Assembly: GCA_020634515.1 (NCBI GenBank)
Contig: JACKBL010000001.1
Coordinates: 1,116,001-1,180,000 of the forward strand
Reading direction: 5' to 3'
From: Ardenticatenales bacterium
GTDB taxonomy: Bacteria > Chloroflexota > Anaerolineae > Promineifilales > Promineifilaceae
DNA: 64,000 nucleotides
The position numbers and the translations under genes are program-made. Positions within the stretch are counted from its first letter, which is position 1; each line of letters starts with the position of its first letter. The notes below the pieces were generated by a model, which was not told the DNA's origin, searched no databases, and saw only the letters and a list, made by a program, of their open reading frames with translations. Of this stretch, positions 50,521 through 59,826 are shown piece after piece.

Positions 50521-50540
50521 GCCAAAATTACCGGACCGGG

Positions 50541-50870
50541 TGCGCAGGCTGTGCTTGCGGCATGGGACACGTCCTTGCCGCGACCGGCGGCGGCCTCTAC
50601 CACTCCGACGACGGCGGGGCGCAGTGGCGCTGCCTCTACCGTTGTTCCTGCCGAGCCTCCCGGTGGAATCGGGACGATCCCGACCACATTCTGTTTGGTC
50701 CCGCCGCTGGTGCATCGAACAAATCCGCGACGGCAGATGTTCCTGAGCAGTGGTGGACGCAACTTGCAACCCCTGTGGTCGCGGCGTACGGTGGAACGTT
50801 TTGCCGGCATCCACTACCACCCTCAAGTGTGTTGAAAAGCGCTCTTTTGCAGAACATTTGTCCATTGTGA
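50541..50870 (+). pseudogene. Fragment of an Asp-box (BNR/sialidase-like) beta-propeller protein
   Basis: The frame reads VLAATGGGLYHSDDGGAQW, where SDDGGAQW is an Asp-box (SxDxGxxW), then DPDHILFGPA, as in photosynthesis-system-II-assembly-like or sialidase-like propellers. The expected surrounding repeats are missing, Cys residues appear in place of hydrophobic ones, and no start or signal peptide fits. A TGCCGGCA signature at 50803 suggests it is host DNA. I treat it as a degraded remnant. Confidence 0.4.
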
Positions 50871-50897
50871 CATTGTCGAACTAAACTTAATTTGATT

Positions 50898-51000
50898 GTG
50901 ACTATACAGGTCATCTGCCCAGATTGGACCAATTTGCTCTGGTTAAATCCTGTTAATGTCTACAAAATTGGTCCAATCTCTCGGATACGTGAATAGTTAC
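50898..51000. mobile_element. MITE family 1, copy 2 (103 bp) with 8-bp target duplication
   Basis: Same ends and length as copy 1 (45861). ATTTGATT flanks both sides exactly (50890-50897 and 51001-51008). It ends about 90 bases before the start of the helicase gene and could affect that promoter. Confidence 0.92.
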
Positions 51001-51092
51001 ATTTGATTTATAATCCTGAAAAGACTGGTAAGATGGATAACCAGATATTGGATGAGCATGATTATCGATCTATGCCTCTCTGGAGGTGAGTT

Positions 51093-54000
51093 TTGCCCAA
51101 GATATTCGATAACATTGAGCGAAAACTTTTACCGGCGCTGCAACAAACCCTTGAGGTATCATTTCGCGCCGATTTTTCTGTTGGCTATTTTAATCTTCGC
51201 GGCTGGCGGGAAATAGACAAAAAGGTTGAGGAGTGGACGGGTGGAGAAGGGGCGCAGTGCCGCTTGCTGGTGGGTATGCACCGTCGACCACAAGATGAAT
51301 TACGCGCCGCGTTTTCGTTCAACCAGGATGGCGAACGGATTGATAACAAAACGGCCGTTCGCCTTCGCCAGGAATTGGCTCAAGAATTCCGCGAACAGTT
51401 AATGGTTGGCGCGCCCACCAATGCCGATGAAGCCGGGCTACGCCGATTAGCCCAGCAAATCCGAGAAGGAAAGCTGTGCGTCAAACTGTTTCTGCGCCAT
51501 CCGCTCCACGCCAAGTTGTATCTGTTATTTCGCCACGACAGCATCACGCCCATTATTGGTTACACCGGTAGCAGCAACCTGACCTTTTCCGGCCTTTCCG
51601 GGCAAGGGGAGTTAAACCTGGATGTCGTCGAACAAGATGCAGCCAATAAGTTGGCTGACTGGTTTGAACAGCGTTGGAATGACCGTTGGTGCGTTGACAT
51701 TTCCGATGAGCTAGTCGAAATCATCGAGGAAAGTTGGGCCGGAGAGAGACTGATCCCGCCGTATCACATTTATTTGAAGATGGCTTACCATCTCTCCCGC
51801 GAAGCGCGCGCTGGCCTGAGCGAGTTCACGATCCCCCGCGAATTTAGCGACAAGCTATTTGACTTCCAGACCGCTGCCGTCAAAATCGCCGCTCGCCATC
51901 TCAACCAGCGAGGCGGGGTGCTCATTGGGGACGTGGTTGGCCTGGGCAAGACCATTATGGCCACGGCTGTCGCCAAAATTTTTGAGGAAGATTACCTCAT
52001 GGATACCCTTATTCTTTGCCCCAAGAATTTGGTGAAGATGTGGGAATGGTACGCGGCTGAATATCGCCTACACGCCAAAGTGTTACCCATCACCCGGGTG
52101 CAGCAAGAATTACCCGACCTGCGCCGTTACCGGCTGGTGCTGATTGACGAAAGCCATAATTTGCGCAACCGGGAAGGTAAACGCTACCGGGCAATTCAGG
52201 AATACATTCAGAAAAATGACAGCCGCTGTATCTTGCTTTCGGCTACGCCTTACAACAAAACTTATTTAGATTTATCTAGCCAACTGCGCTTGTTTGTGCC
52301 CGAAACGGCCGACCTGGGTATTCGACCAGAGCATTTACTGCGTGAAATCACGGAAGTGGAATTTGTCCGCCGCTACCAGGCTTCATTGCGTTCATTGGAA
52401 GCTTTCGAGAAAAGCGACCATCCCGACGATTGGCGCGAGTTGATGAGCTTGTTCATGGTGCGCCGCACGCGCAGTTTCATCCGTGATAATTACGCTTTAA
52501 CCGATCCAAAAAACGGTCGTAAATACCTCAGTTTTGCGGATGGCAGCCGAGCTTATTTCCCCACCCGCCATCCCAAACGGGCCACTTTTTTGATTGATGA
52601 GGATGCCCACGCTGACCAGTACGCTCGCATGTACGGCGACAGTGTGGTAAATGCCATCAACGGGCTGAATCTACCACGTTACGGGTTGGGCAATTACGTG
52701 CGCAAGAAACCTTCCCGACCGCCGACACACCGCGAGGCGAAAATAATTGACGACTTGTCTCGTGGCGGCCGCCGACTGATGGGCTTTAGCCGTACCAACT
52801 TGTTCAAACGGTTGGAAAGCAGCGGTTATGCCTTTTTACTTTCAGTGGAGCGGCACATCTTACGCAATTACATCTTTATCCATGCTCTGGATAACAACCA
52901 GGATTTACCTATTGGCACCCAGGGCGCCGAGATGCTGGATACTCGTTTCGAGGATGAAGATGCCGAAGCGATTGACTACGCCACCGATGAACTTTTTGAT
53001 GATGATACCGGCGATTTGGAAGGTGCAACCGTTGTTCTGGACATGGCTCCACTGCGCGGCGAAGCTGCCTTCTTGGAGCGGGCGGCGACCATTTACGGCG
53101 AATATTTTGGTCGTTACCGCAGTCGTTTCAAATGGATTCGCGCCGACTTGTTCGACAAGAAACTGAGGCAGCACCTGCTGGCCGATGCTCGCGCTTTGCT
53201 CAGTATCTTACAACGGTTTAGTGATTGGTCAGTCAATGAAGATGCCAAACTGAATGCCCTACAAGAACTGCTGACCCAAACACATCCCAAAGAAAAAGTG
53301 CTGGTATTCAGCCAGTTTGCCGACACGGTAGATTACGTGGAGCAACAACTGCGACTGCGCGGCGTGCAGCGCGTTGTCGGCGTGACCGGTGATTCAGATG
53401 ACCCGACGACGTTGGCCTGGCGCTTTAGCCCGGAGAGCAACGGCAAGCGTGAAGCCATTGACCCAGACGATGAACTGCGTGTGCTTATCGCCACGGACGT
53501 TCTTAGCGAAGGACAGAACTTGCAGGATTGTCACGTTGTCGTCAATTACGACTTGCCCTGGGCCATTATCCGCCTGATTCAGCGCGCTGGGCGCGTGGAT
53601 CGCATTGGTCAAAAAGCGGCTGACATTCTTTCCTATACCTTTTGGCCGACCGAAGGGGTGGAGCGTATCATTCGCCTGCGGGAGCGCTTGCGCCAACGTT
53701 TACAGGAAAATGCGGAGGTGGTGGGGACAGACGAAGCCTTTTTCGAGGAGGATGGCAGCAACCAGCCATTGTTCGACCTGTATCACGAAAAGGCCGGCGT
53801 GTTGGACGAGGAAGCGGGTGGGGAAGTGGAAATTGATCTGGTCTCCTATGCCTTTCAAATCTGGAAAAACGCCACCGACGCCAATCCCACGCTGCGCAAT
53901 GTTATTCCTAAGCTGCCCCAGGTGGTTTATTCCAGTAAGGCATACGATGATGCCGAGGTCGCCGGGCCGCCAGGGGTGCTGGTGTACATGAATACGTCAC

Positions 54001-54506
54001 GCGGCAATCACGCTCTCGCCTGGATTGACCCGGAGGGGAACAGTGTCACCGAATCGCAGTTTACGATTTTGAAGGCGGCGGCCTGTGCCCTGAATACGCC
54101 TGCCTTGCCCCGGCAAGAAAGTCACCACGAATTGGTCCAACGAGCCGTGCAGCATGTCATGACCGAGCGTACGGTCATCGGTGGGCAGTTGGGGCGTCCC
54201 TCTGGAGCGCGGTTTAAGACCTATGAGCGATTGAAAGCGTATGCGGAACGTTTGCAGAAAACGTTGTTTGCTCATGAAGCGGAAACGTTGGTAAAGGCAT
54301 TGGACGAAATCTTCCGTTTTCCTTTGCAGGAAGCGGCTAAAAATACGTTGAACCGGCAGTTACGCAGCAACATCACCGATGAGGCGCTGTCCACATTGGC
54401 AGTGACGTTGTATGAAGAAGGGCGGCTGTGCCTGGTTCAGGATGAAGATGAAGTTGATGACGAGCCGGAAATCATTTGCTCGTTAGGCTTGGCCCCCACA
54501 GGATAA
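51093..54506 (+). CDS. PLD-nuclease/SNF2-type helicase fusion (defence-type)
   Basis: 1137 residues. A phospholipase D-like nuclease domain occupies about 1-220, with HAKLYLL at about 139 and GSSNLTFSGL some 25 residues later. A SNF2/SF2 helicase follows: Walker A GDVVGLGKT at about 279, DESHNLR at about 351, LLSATPYNKTYLDLSSQ at about 382, and the C-terminal motifs LIATDVLSEGQNLQD (about 800) and QRAGRVDRIGQ (about 830). The start is TTG with an ideal GGAGGTGA 4 bases upstream. It lies 3 bases before a DNA methyltransferase gene, so it probably is the translocating and cutting partner of a restriction-like system, comparable to DrmD with DrmMI of DISARM but without the other DISARM genes. 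Confidence 0.88.
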   Translation: MPKIFDNIERKLLPALQQTLEVSFRADFSVGYFNLRGWREIDKKVEEWTGGEGAQCRLLVGMHRRPQDELRAAFSFNQDGERIDNKTAVRLRQELAQEFREQLMVGAPTNADEAGLRRLAQQIREGKLCVKLFLRHPLHAKLYLLFRHDSITPIIGYTGSSNLTFSGLSGQGELNLDVVEQDAANKLADWFEQRWNDRWCVDISDELVEIIEESWAGERLIPPYHIYLKMAYHLSREARAGLSEFTIPREFSDKLFDFQTAAVKIAARHLNQRGGVLIGDVVGLGKTIMATAVAKIFEEDYLMDTLILCPKNLVKMWEWYAAEYRLHAKVLPITRVQQELPDLRRYRLVLIDESHNLRNREGKRYRAIQEYIQKNDSRCILLSATPYNKTYLDLSSQLRLFVPETADLGIRPEHLLREITEVEFVRRYQASLRSLEAFEKSDHPDDWRELMSLFMVRRTRSFIRDNYALTDPKNGRKYLSFADGSRAYFPTRHPKRATFLIDEDAHADQYARMYGDSVVNAINGLNLPRYGLGNYVRKKPSRPPTHREAKIIDDLSRGGRRLMGFSRTNLFKRLESSGYAFLLSVERHILRNYIFIHALDNNQDLPIGTQGAEMLDTRFEDEDAEAIDYATDELFDDDTGDLEGATVVLDMAPLRGEAAFLERAATIYGEYFGRYRSRFKWIRADLFDKKLRQHLLADARALLSILQRFSDWSVNEDAKLNALQELLTQTHPKEKVLVFSQFADTVDYVEQQLRLRGVQRVVGVTGDSDDPTTLAWRFSPESNGKREAIDPDDELRVLIATDVLSEGQNLQDCHVVVNYDLPWAIIRLIQRAGRVDRIGQKAADILSYTFWPTEGVERIIRLRERLRQRLQENAEVVGTDEAFFEEDGSNQPLFDLYHEKAGVLDEEAGGEVEIDLVSYAFQIWKNATDANPTLRNVIPKLPQVVYSSKAYDDAEVAGPPGVLVYMNTSRGNHALAWIDPEGNSVTESQFTILKAAACALNTPALPRQESHHELVQRAVQHVMTERTVIGGQLGRPSGARFKTYERLKAYAERLQKTLFAHEAETLVKALDEIFRFPLQEAAKNTLNRQLRSNITDEALSTLAVTLYEEGRLCLVQDEDEVDDEPEIICSLGLAPTG

Positions 54507-54509
54507 GAT

Positions 54510-57428
54510 ATGGTGGAATTCAACATCTCCCATTCCCGCAGATGGTTGAAGGATTTTCTCTTTCAAAGTTTGTTCATTGAAGAGTTGGGCTGGAACTACC
54601 CGCCATTTTCACAGACGATAAAGCTGACAGTGAAAGATGCCGAATTCGCCTGTCATCCCATTGCCGAACTTTCGGGCATGATGGTGTTTGAGGTGACTGC
54701 GGCCGACGGCCAGGTTCCCGACAGCAAAACACGGGCGGCGGTGCAAAAGGAAATTGCGACCAATTACCATGAAAACCTGCTCATTTTTGTGGACCAGCCG
54801 CGGGCGCACAGTGTCTGGTATTGGGTGAAGCGGGAAAACAATAAGCTGTATCACCGCACCCACCATTACGACCGCTGGCAAGACCCGGACTTCCACCTGG
54901 GCAAGGTGAGCGGCCTCTTTGTGGCCATGAGCGAATTGGATCCGCAAGGACACATCGAGATTACGCGCGTGGTAAAGCGCGTGCAGGCGGCGTTGGACAT
55001 TGAGCGGGTCACGAAGAAGTTTTACGGTGAATTCCAGACTGTTCATGACAATTTCATGGTTTATCTGGAGTCAAGTATCCCAGATGAAAAAGACCGCCGT
55101 TGGTATACCTCGGCTTTGCTCAACCGCATCATGTTCATCTACTTTTTGCAGCGGCAGCAGCTTATTGATAATCGGGCGACCGACTATTTGCATGACAAAC
55201 TACAGGACCGGGATTGGCAAGACCGCTATTACCTCGATTTTCTCTGTCCCCTTTTCTTTGAAGGCTTTGCCTTGCCGGAAAGTAAACGGTCAGCGCACGC
55301 CAGAAAGGTGTTGGGCGTTATTCCCTATCTCAACGGCGGCCTCTTTTTACACCATGCGGTTGAAATAAAATATGAAGGGCGCATTACCATTCCTGATCGC
55401 GCTTTTGCAGAACTGTTTGCGCTGCTGGACGGCTACACCTGGCACCTGGATGATCGTCCGGGCCGGGATAACCGCGAAATTAACCCGGACGTTTTGGGGT
55501 ATATTTTTGAAAAGTACATCAACCAGAAAGCGTTTGGCGCTTACTACACGCGACCGGAAATCACCGAATATTTGTGTGAGCAGACGATTCACCGGCTTAT
55601 CGTGGAGAAAATGCGGCAGGTGGAGGAATTTGATTTGGGCGTGCTGCCGCCGCTGGAATATGAAGATGTGCATGAACTGCTGCGCAAGATGGACGGGCAG
55701 CGAGCCTTAATTTTGTTGCAGGAGATTTTGCCCAAACTGAGCTTGCTTGACCCGGCTTGCGGCTCCGGGGCTTTTTTGGTGGCGGCGTTGAAGACGCTGG
55801 CGGCCATTTACCAGAGCGCATTGGGGCGGGCTGAGTATCTGGAGCACGCGGCGCTGCGTCAATATGTGGCCGGTGAATTAAAAGGCCACCCCAACAAGAA
55901 TTACTACATTCGCAAGAAGATTATCAGCCACAACTTGTTTGGCGTGGACATTATGGATGAGGCGGTGGAAATCGCCCGGCTGCGCCTCTTTTTGGCGCTG
56001 GTGGCGACGATTCGCCGACCAGAAGATTTGGAACCACTGCCCAATATCGATTTCAATATTTTGCCGGGCAACTCCTTGATTGGTCTGCTGCGAGTGGATG
56101 AGGATACCTTTAACCAAATGTCGCCAGAGGAAGCTGGTCAAACAGAAAAACATGCCGTTGGTAAACAAGGAAGCTTGTTTGCATTTGCCGGGCAGCATTC
56201 TTACCGGCAGATGGTGGAAGAGAAGGAACGGCTGGTGAAAAGCTACCGGCTGGCCAGTACGTTGACCGATGATGTGGAGAAGCTGCGGCAGGATATTGAA
56301 ACGCATCGCCAAAAAGCGCAGGCCACGCTGAACCAGATTTTGCTCAACGAGTTTGGCGAACTGGGCATCAGGTACGAGCGGGCAACCTGGGACAGCAAAA
56401 AGAACAAACAGGGGAGACCCCAAAAGCGGGCTTTGAAGCTGACCGATATTACTGCTTTACAGCCTTTTCATTGGGGATATGAGTTTGACGAAGTGATGAA
56501 CACGCGCGGCGGGTTTGATGCCATCATTACCAACCCGCCCTGGGAAATCTGGAAGCCCCAGGCGAAAGAGTTCTTTGCTGAATACTCTGAAGTTGTGACC
56601 AAGAACAAAATGCGGATAGAGGCGTTCCAAAAGAGCCAGGAGGAACTGTTACAACAGTCTGATATTCAAAATGCCTGGCTGGATTATTTAAGTCGGTTCC
56701 CACATCAGAGTGCTTACTTTCGCAGCGCGACGCAGTATCGCAATCAAGCGGCCATTGTCAACGGACGTAAAACGGGTAGTGATCTCAATCTATACAAACT
56801 GTTTACGGAACAGTGCAACAACTTGCTCTGTAAGGGAGGCTTGTGTGGCACAGTTATTCCCAGTGGCATCTACACAGATCTAGGTGCTACTGGTTTACGC
56901 CGGATGCTGTTTGAACAAACGGAAGTCTTGGGTTTATTTGGATTTGAGAACCGAAATGCCATTTTTGAAGGCGTACATCGAAGCTATAAGTTTGTGGTAT
57001 TGACTTTTCGCAAGGGAGGGCAAACACAAAGCTTTCCGGCTACCTTTATGCAACATGACGTGGCTGAATTGGACAATTTCCCAGATAACACGTTGGAAAT
57101 GTCTTTGTCCTTGATACGCCGACTATCACCGGAACCCTTGTCAGTCATGGAATTTAACAATCAGATGGATGTGCAAATTGCCGAGAAAATGCTCGAATTT
57201 CCGTTGCTAGGCGATAAGAGATGGGGTGTATCGTTAACAAATGGCTTTCATATGACTAACCAAAGCTACTTATTCAGAACTGAAAATACAGAAGATCGGT
57301 TACCATTGATTGAAGGCAAAATGATGCATCAATTTACCCACCAGTGGGAAACGTCTGCACGTTATTGGATTGTTGAACAAGAAGGTCGAATTTTTCTACA
57401 GAAGGGGTTAAACGTATGGCGAAGATAA
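54510..57428 (+). CDS. Eco57I-type DNA methyltransferase, frameshifted before its C-terminus
   Basis: 972 residues before the first disruption. Motif I is LLDPACGSGAFLVAALKTL at about 412 and catalytic motif IV is IITNPPWEIWKP at about 670, giving an N6-adenine methyltransferase. GYIFEKYINQKAFGAYYTRPEIT is the conserved stretch before motif I. The normal C-terminal part continues in other frames: YGEDNGQILGYEDFY from about 57413, LGFRRIGRNTDERTMIATV from about 57463, and ILHLIPELLSLASILNN from about 57570, joining the frame at 57596. At least three or four single-base shifts are therefore needed, so the specificity domain is lost and the gene is probably inactive unless the sequence has errors. 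Confidence 0.85.
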   Translation: MVEFNISHSRRWLKDFLFQSLFIEELGWNYPPFSQTIKLTVKDAEFACHPIAELSGMMVFEVTAADGQVPDSKTRAAVQKEIATNYHENLLIFVDQPRAHSVWYWVKRENNKLYHRTHHYDRWQDPDFHLGKVSGLFVAMSELDPQGHIEITRVVKRVQAALDIERVTKKFYGEFQTVHDNFMVYLESSIPDEKDRRWYTSALLNRIMFIYFLQRQQLIDNRATDYLHDKLQDRDWQDRYYLDFLCPLFFEGFALPESKRSAHARKVLGVIPYLNGGLFLHHAVEIKYEGRITIPDRAFAELFALLDGYTWHLDDRPGRDNREINPDVLGYIFEKYINQKAFGAYYTRPEITEYLCEQTIHRLIVEKMRQVEEFDLGVLPPLEYEDVHELLRKMDGQRALILLQEILPKLSLLDPACGSGAFLVAALKTLAAIYQSALGRAEYLEHAALRQYVAGELKGHPNKNYYIRKKIISHNLFGVDIMDEAVEIARLRLFLALVATIRRPEDLEPLPNIDFNILPGNSLIGLLRVDEDTFNQMSPEEAGQTEKHAVGKQGSLFAFAGQHSYRQMVEEKERLVKSYRLASTLTDDVEKLRQDIETHRQKAQATLNQILLNEFGELGIRYERATWDSKKNKQGRPQKRALKLTDITALQPFHWGYEFDEVMNTRGGFDAIITNPPWEIWKPQAKEFFAEYSEVVTKNKMRIEAFQKSQEELLQQSDIQNAWLDYLSRFPHQSAYFRSATQYRNQAAIVNGRKTGSDLNLYKLFTEQCNNLLCKGGLCGTVIPSGIYTDLGATGLRRMLFEQTEVLGLFGFENRNAIFEGVHRSYKFVVLTFRKGGQTQSFPATFMQHDVAELDNFPDNTLEMSLSLIRRLSPEPLSVMEFNNQMDVQIAEKMLEFPLLGDKRWGVSLTNGFHMTNQSYLFRTENTEDRLPLIEGKMMHQFTHQWETSARYWIVEQEGRIFLQKGLNVWRR

Positions 57429-58006
57429 TGGGCAAATTCTGGGTTATGAAGATTTTTACAGCTAGGGTTCCGTCGCATAGGTCGAAATACAGATGAAAGA
57501 ACAATGATAGCTACTGTTCTGCCAAAAAATGTTTCGCCCGGCAGAGTCGTTAACTTTATTTACGAGCGAGCATTCTGCATCTTATACCTGAATTATTGAG
57601 CCTTGCCAGTATTTTGAACAATTTTGTTCTTGACTTCGGACTCAGGCAAAGGGTAACGGCAAACATTAACATGTTTTACGTTTATCAATTACCAATTCCG
57701 CGTCTCACAGGCACAGACCTCGCCTTTCACCTCATCGTTACCCGCGCCGCTAAACTTATCTGCACCACGCCCGAATTTGATGGGCTGGCGGCTGAGGTTG
57801 GCCTGGGCAGTCATGCTAAAGGCGTCACCGACCCGATACAGCGCGCCCAACTTCGCGCCGAACTGGACGGCCTCATTGCCCACGTCTACGGCCTCACGGA
57901 GGAGGAGTATGCCCACATCCTCAGCACCTTCCCACTTGTCTCTGAACCCGTCAAAGTAGCCACGCGCAATGCGTACCGAGATGTTGCCAGAGGTTTAATC
58001 AAATGA
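57429..58006 (+). pseudogene. Detached C-terminal part of the Eco57I-type methyltransferase
   Basis: Between 57429 and 57595 recognisable methyltransferase sequence continues in alternating frames. From TTG at 57596 an intact 136-residue frame carries SLASILNNFVLDFGLRQRVTANINMFYVYQLPIPRLTG, the usual end of the target-recognition region, and ends at 58006 with overlap (ATGA) to the ATPase gene. The cluster of shifts in less than 200 bases suggests decay rather than a programmed event. Confidence 0.75.
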
Positions 58007-58479
58007 GCCAGTCTAAACTTGCATTAAAGTCATTTAGGGTCGAACAGTTCAAAGCTATCCAAGACAGCAACCAGGTCAATCTGAGCCCGTTGACTGCCTT
58101 GATAGGCTACAATGGTTCAGGTAAAAGCAGCCTACTTGAAGCCTTAGAAACCTTACAAGACATTATCTCGGCAGATTTGGATTCTGCACTCCAAAGATGG
58201 CGTGGGATAGAACACATTTGGAACAAACAAACACTCCACGACCAGCACTTAATTGAAACAAAACAAATACCTCGTCCTTACCATAGCAATCCCTTAAGTT
58301 TTCGATTACGCGGTTACAATTCGGAAAAACAATATTATCAGGCCAGTATGTTTGTCAATGTTGATCCGAATGGCGAAGAAATCTATATTCAAAAGGAAAG
58401 CGTTTCTCTTAGGGGAAGAAGCATACTGACCGTAATGCGAAAGGGGAGGTTATTAGAGAAAACCAGCTTTCTGCAATAG
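58003..58479 (+). pseudogene. AAA15/AAA21-type ATPase, N-terminal part (frameshifted)
   Basis: 158 residues. SFRVEQFKAIQDSNQVNLSPLTALIGYNGSGKSSLLEAL holds the Walker A GYNGSGKSS, in the style of OLD/RecF-like ATPases. The frame breaks at the G run near 58443-58449 (CGAAAGGGGAGG). In the next frame the protein continues GEVIRENQLSAIVENG, so one base has been lost. The gene begins inside the methyltransferase stop codon (ATGA) and belongs to the same operon. Confidence 0.78.
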
Positions 58480-58517
58480 TAGAAAACGGTCAATCAGCAT
58501 GGCCTGATAGATTAAAA

Positions 58518-59399
58518 TTGTTCATCAGCCGCTGGCAGTTTTTGTTATTAACCCCCAACGAGATAGGGCAGCCAACATCTCGACGGCGTACAGGTGGGTT
58601 GATTACATTAAATAAAGATGGCTCTAACATTGCCGAATACCTGCTCGACATCCGAAATCTTGACTTGCGTTACGGGACAACAGCATTTAATAGTATTATT
58701 GAAAGCTTACAGTATATCTTAGACTATGCTCGTGATTTACAGCCAACTGTGACGAGCGAGCTAGAGCGGATGGTGTATTTGCAGTTGACCGAGGGGGAAG
58801 CAAAAATACCAGGGTGGTTGCTTTCTTCAGGGACACTGCGCTTAGTATCATTGTTAGCTGTTTTACGACATCCCCAACCACCGCCTTTAATTGTTATAGA
58901 AGAGGTAGAAAATGGTCTTGACCCCCGTACTGTTCAGCTTATAGCAAAGGAAATCAAGGGGGTTGTGCAATCAGGTCAATCTCAAGTCGTTTTATCAACC
59001 CACTCTCCGTCACTATTAGATTTGCTGGATTTATCAAATATCGTTTTGGTTAAACGTGGCGAGCAAGGCCCTACTTTTTATCCCCCTACGGATAACAAAT
59101 CATTGAGAGTTTGGGCTCACTCTTACGGCTTGGGTCATTTGTACCTGACTAACACCCTAATGAACTTTGCTTATGAAGGTGAAGAGGCTGAAACTGTAAA
59201 AAGGATCGAACTTGGATTGCGGGAGCTAATTGATACTCATTTGGCCAAGCAAGCAGGGCCGCAAAATTATTGGAAACAATATGTTCCAGGTGATGTGAAA
59301 GCCAGAGTAAAGAAGCGCATTGACAAACAGTTGAATCAACATCCTTATTTAGATAAGCGTGATTTCTACAATAGCCGCCGTCGGCTAGACTTTTTGTGA
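58518..59399 (+). pseudogene. AAA15/AAA21-type ATPase, C-terminal part (frameshifted)
   Basis: 293 residues in the second frame, with similarity starting upstream at about 58447. It contains the ABC-type signature region LLSSGTLRLVSLLAVL, Walker B PPLIVIEEVENGLDPRTV and the H/D-loop VVLSTHSPSLLDLLDLSNIVLV. With the upstream part it makes one ATPase of about 465 residues. Such ATPases accompany nucleases in defence operons. The only intact start is a TTG without Shine-Dalgarno, so this part is unlikely to be made alone. Confidence 0.78.
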
Positions 59400-59400
59400 T

Positions 59401-59612
59401 GTTGCAGACTACGGAAGAATTATTAACCATAATTGGCAAGTATTTGACGGTATTTTCAGGCAAAAAGAGACCTTGAGCTTGCATTTGGGCCATTTTAGCG
59501 AATTACGTAATTCGGTTGCACACCATTATGAAATAAACGATGTACAAAAAAATCTGCTGAAGCAGCGGTCCTTTGGATAGAAGAAATCATAAAGGTTTTT
59601 ATTAAGGTGGCC
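59401..59612 (+). pseudogene. Remnant of a HEPN (Swt1-like) domain protein
   Basis: From 59401 the frame reads VADYGRIINHNWQVFDGIF, then HFSELRNSVAHHYEINDVQKNLLK. ELRNSVAHH contains the R-N-x3-H core of HEPN ribonuclease domains, and the order resembles Swt1-type HEPN. After a shift near 59560 it continues AAVLWIEEIIKVF and then runs into the direct repeat at 59612. There is no start codon and the rest of the protein is missing, so it is a fragment. It follows the ATPase gene, consistent with an ATPase-HEPN toxin pair that has been lost. Confidence 0.5.
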
Positions 59613-59673
59613 TCTAGCTTACCTACAGTATAGAATAGACAGGACGAGGCGGCAATGGCGACGGATCAGAAAC
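59612..59673. repeat. Right copy of the direct repeat flanking the island
   Basis: CTCTAGCTTACCTACAGTA runs straight into TAGAATAGACAGGACGAGGC and ...CAGAAACC, matching both halves of the left copy at 50342-50520 without the MITE. It is followed by a hairpin AAACCCGATT/AATCGGGTTT at about 59671-59699. Confidence 0.78.
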
Positions 59674-59826
59674 CCGATTTTGGGAAAGAATCGGGTTTGT
59701 CCGCTTATGGAAGCGGGATTTTTGCCAAACGGGGGAGAAAGATTTATTATTTGTAGGTGTTGGCGGTGTGTTTCTTTTTTCTCTCCGCGGCCAGCCGCCG
59801 GCGACCAGCGACAAACTGAAGTGATC

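Noticed and set aside
51093..59399. Complete DISARM system
   Set aside because: Only helicase and methyltransferase parts resemble DISARM; no DUF1998 protein (DrmB), DrmA helicase or separate DrmC is present.
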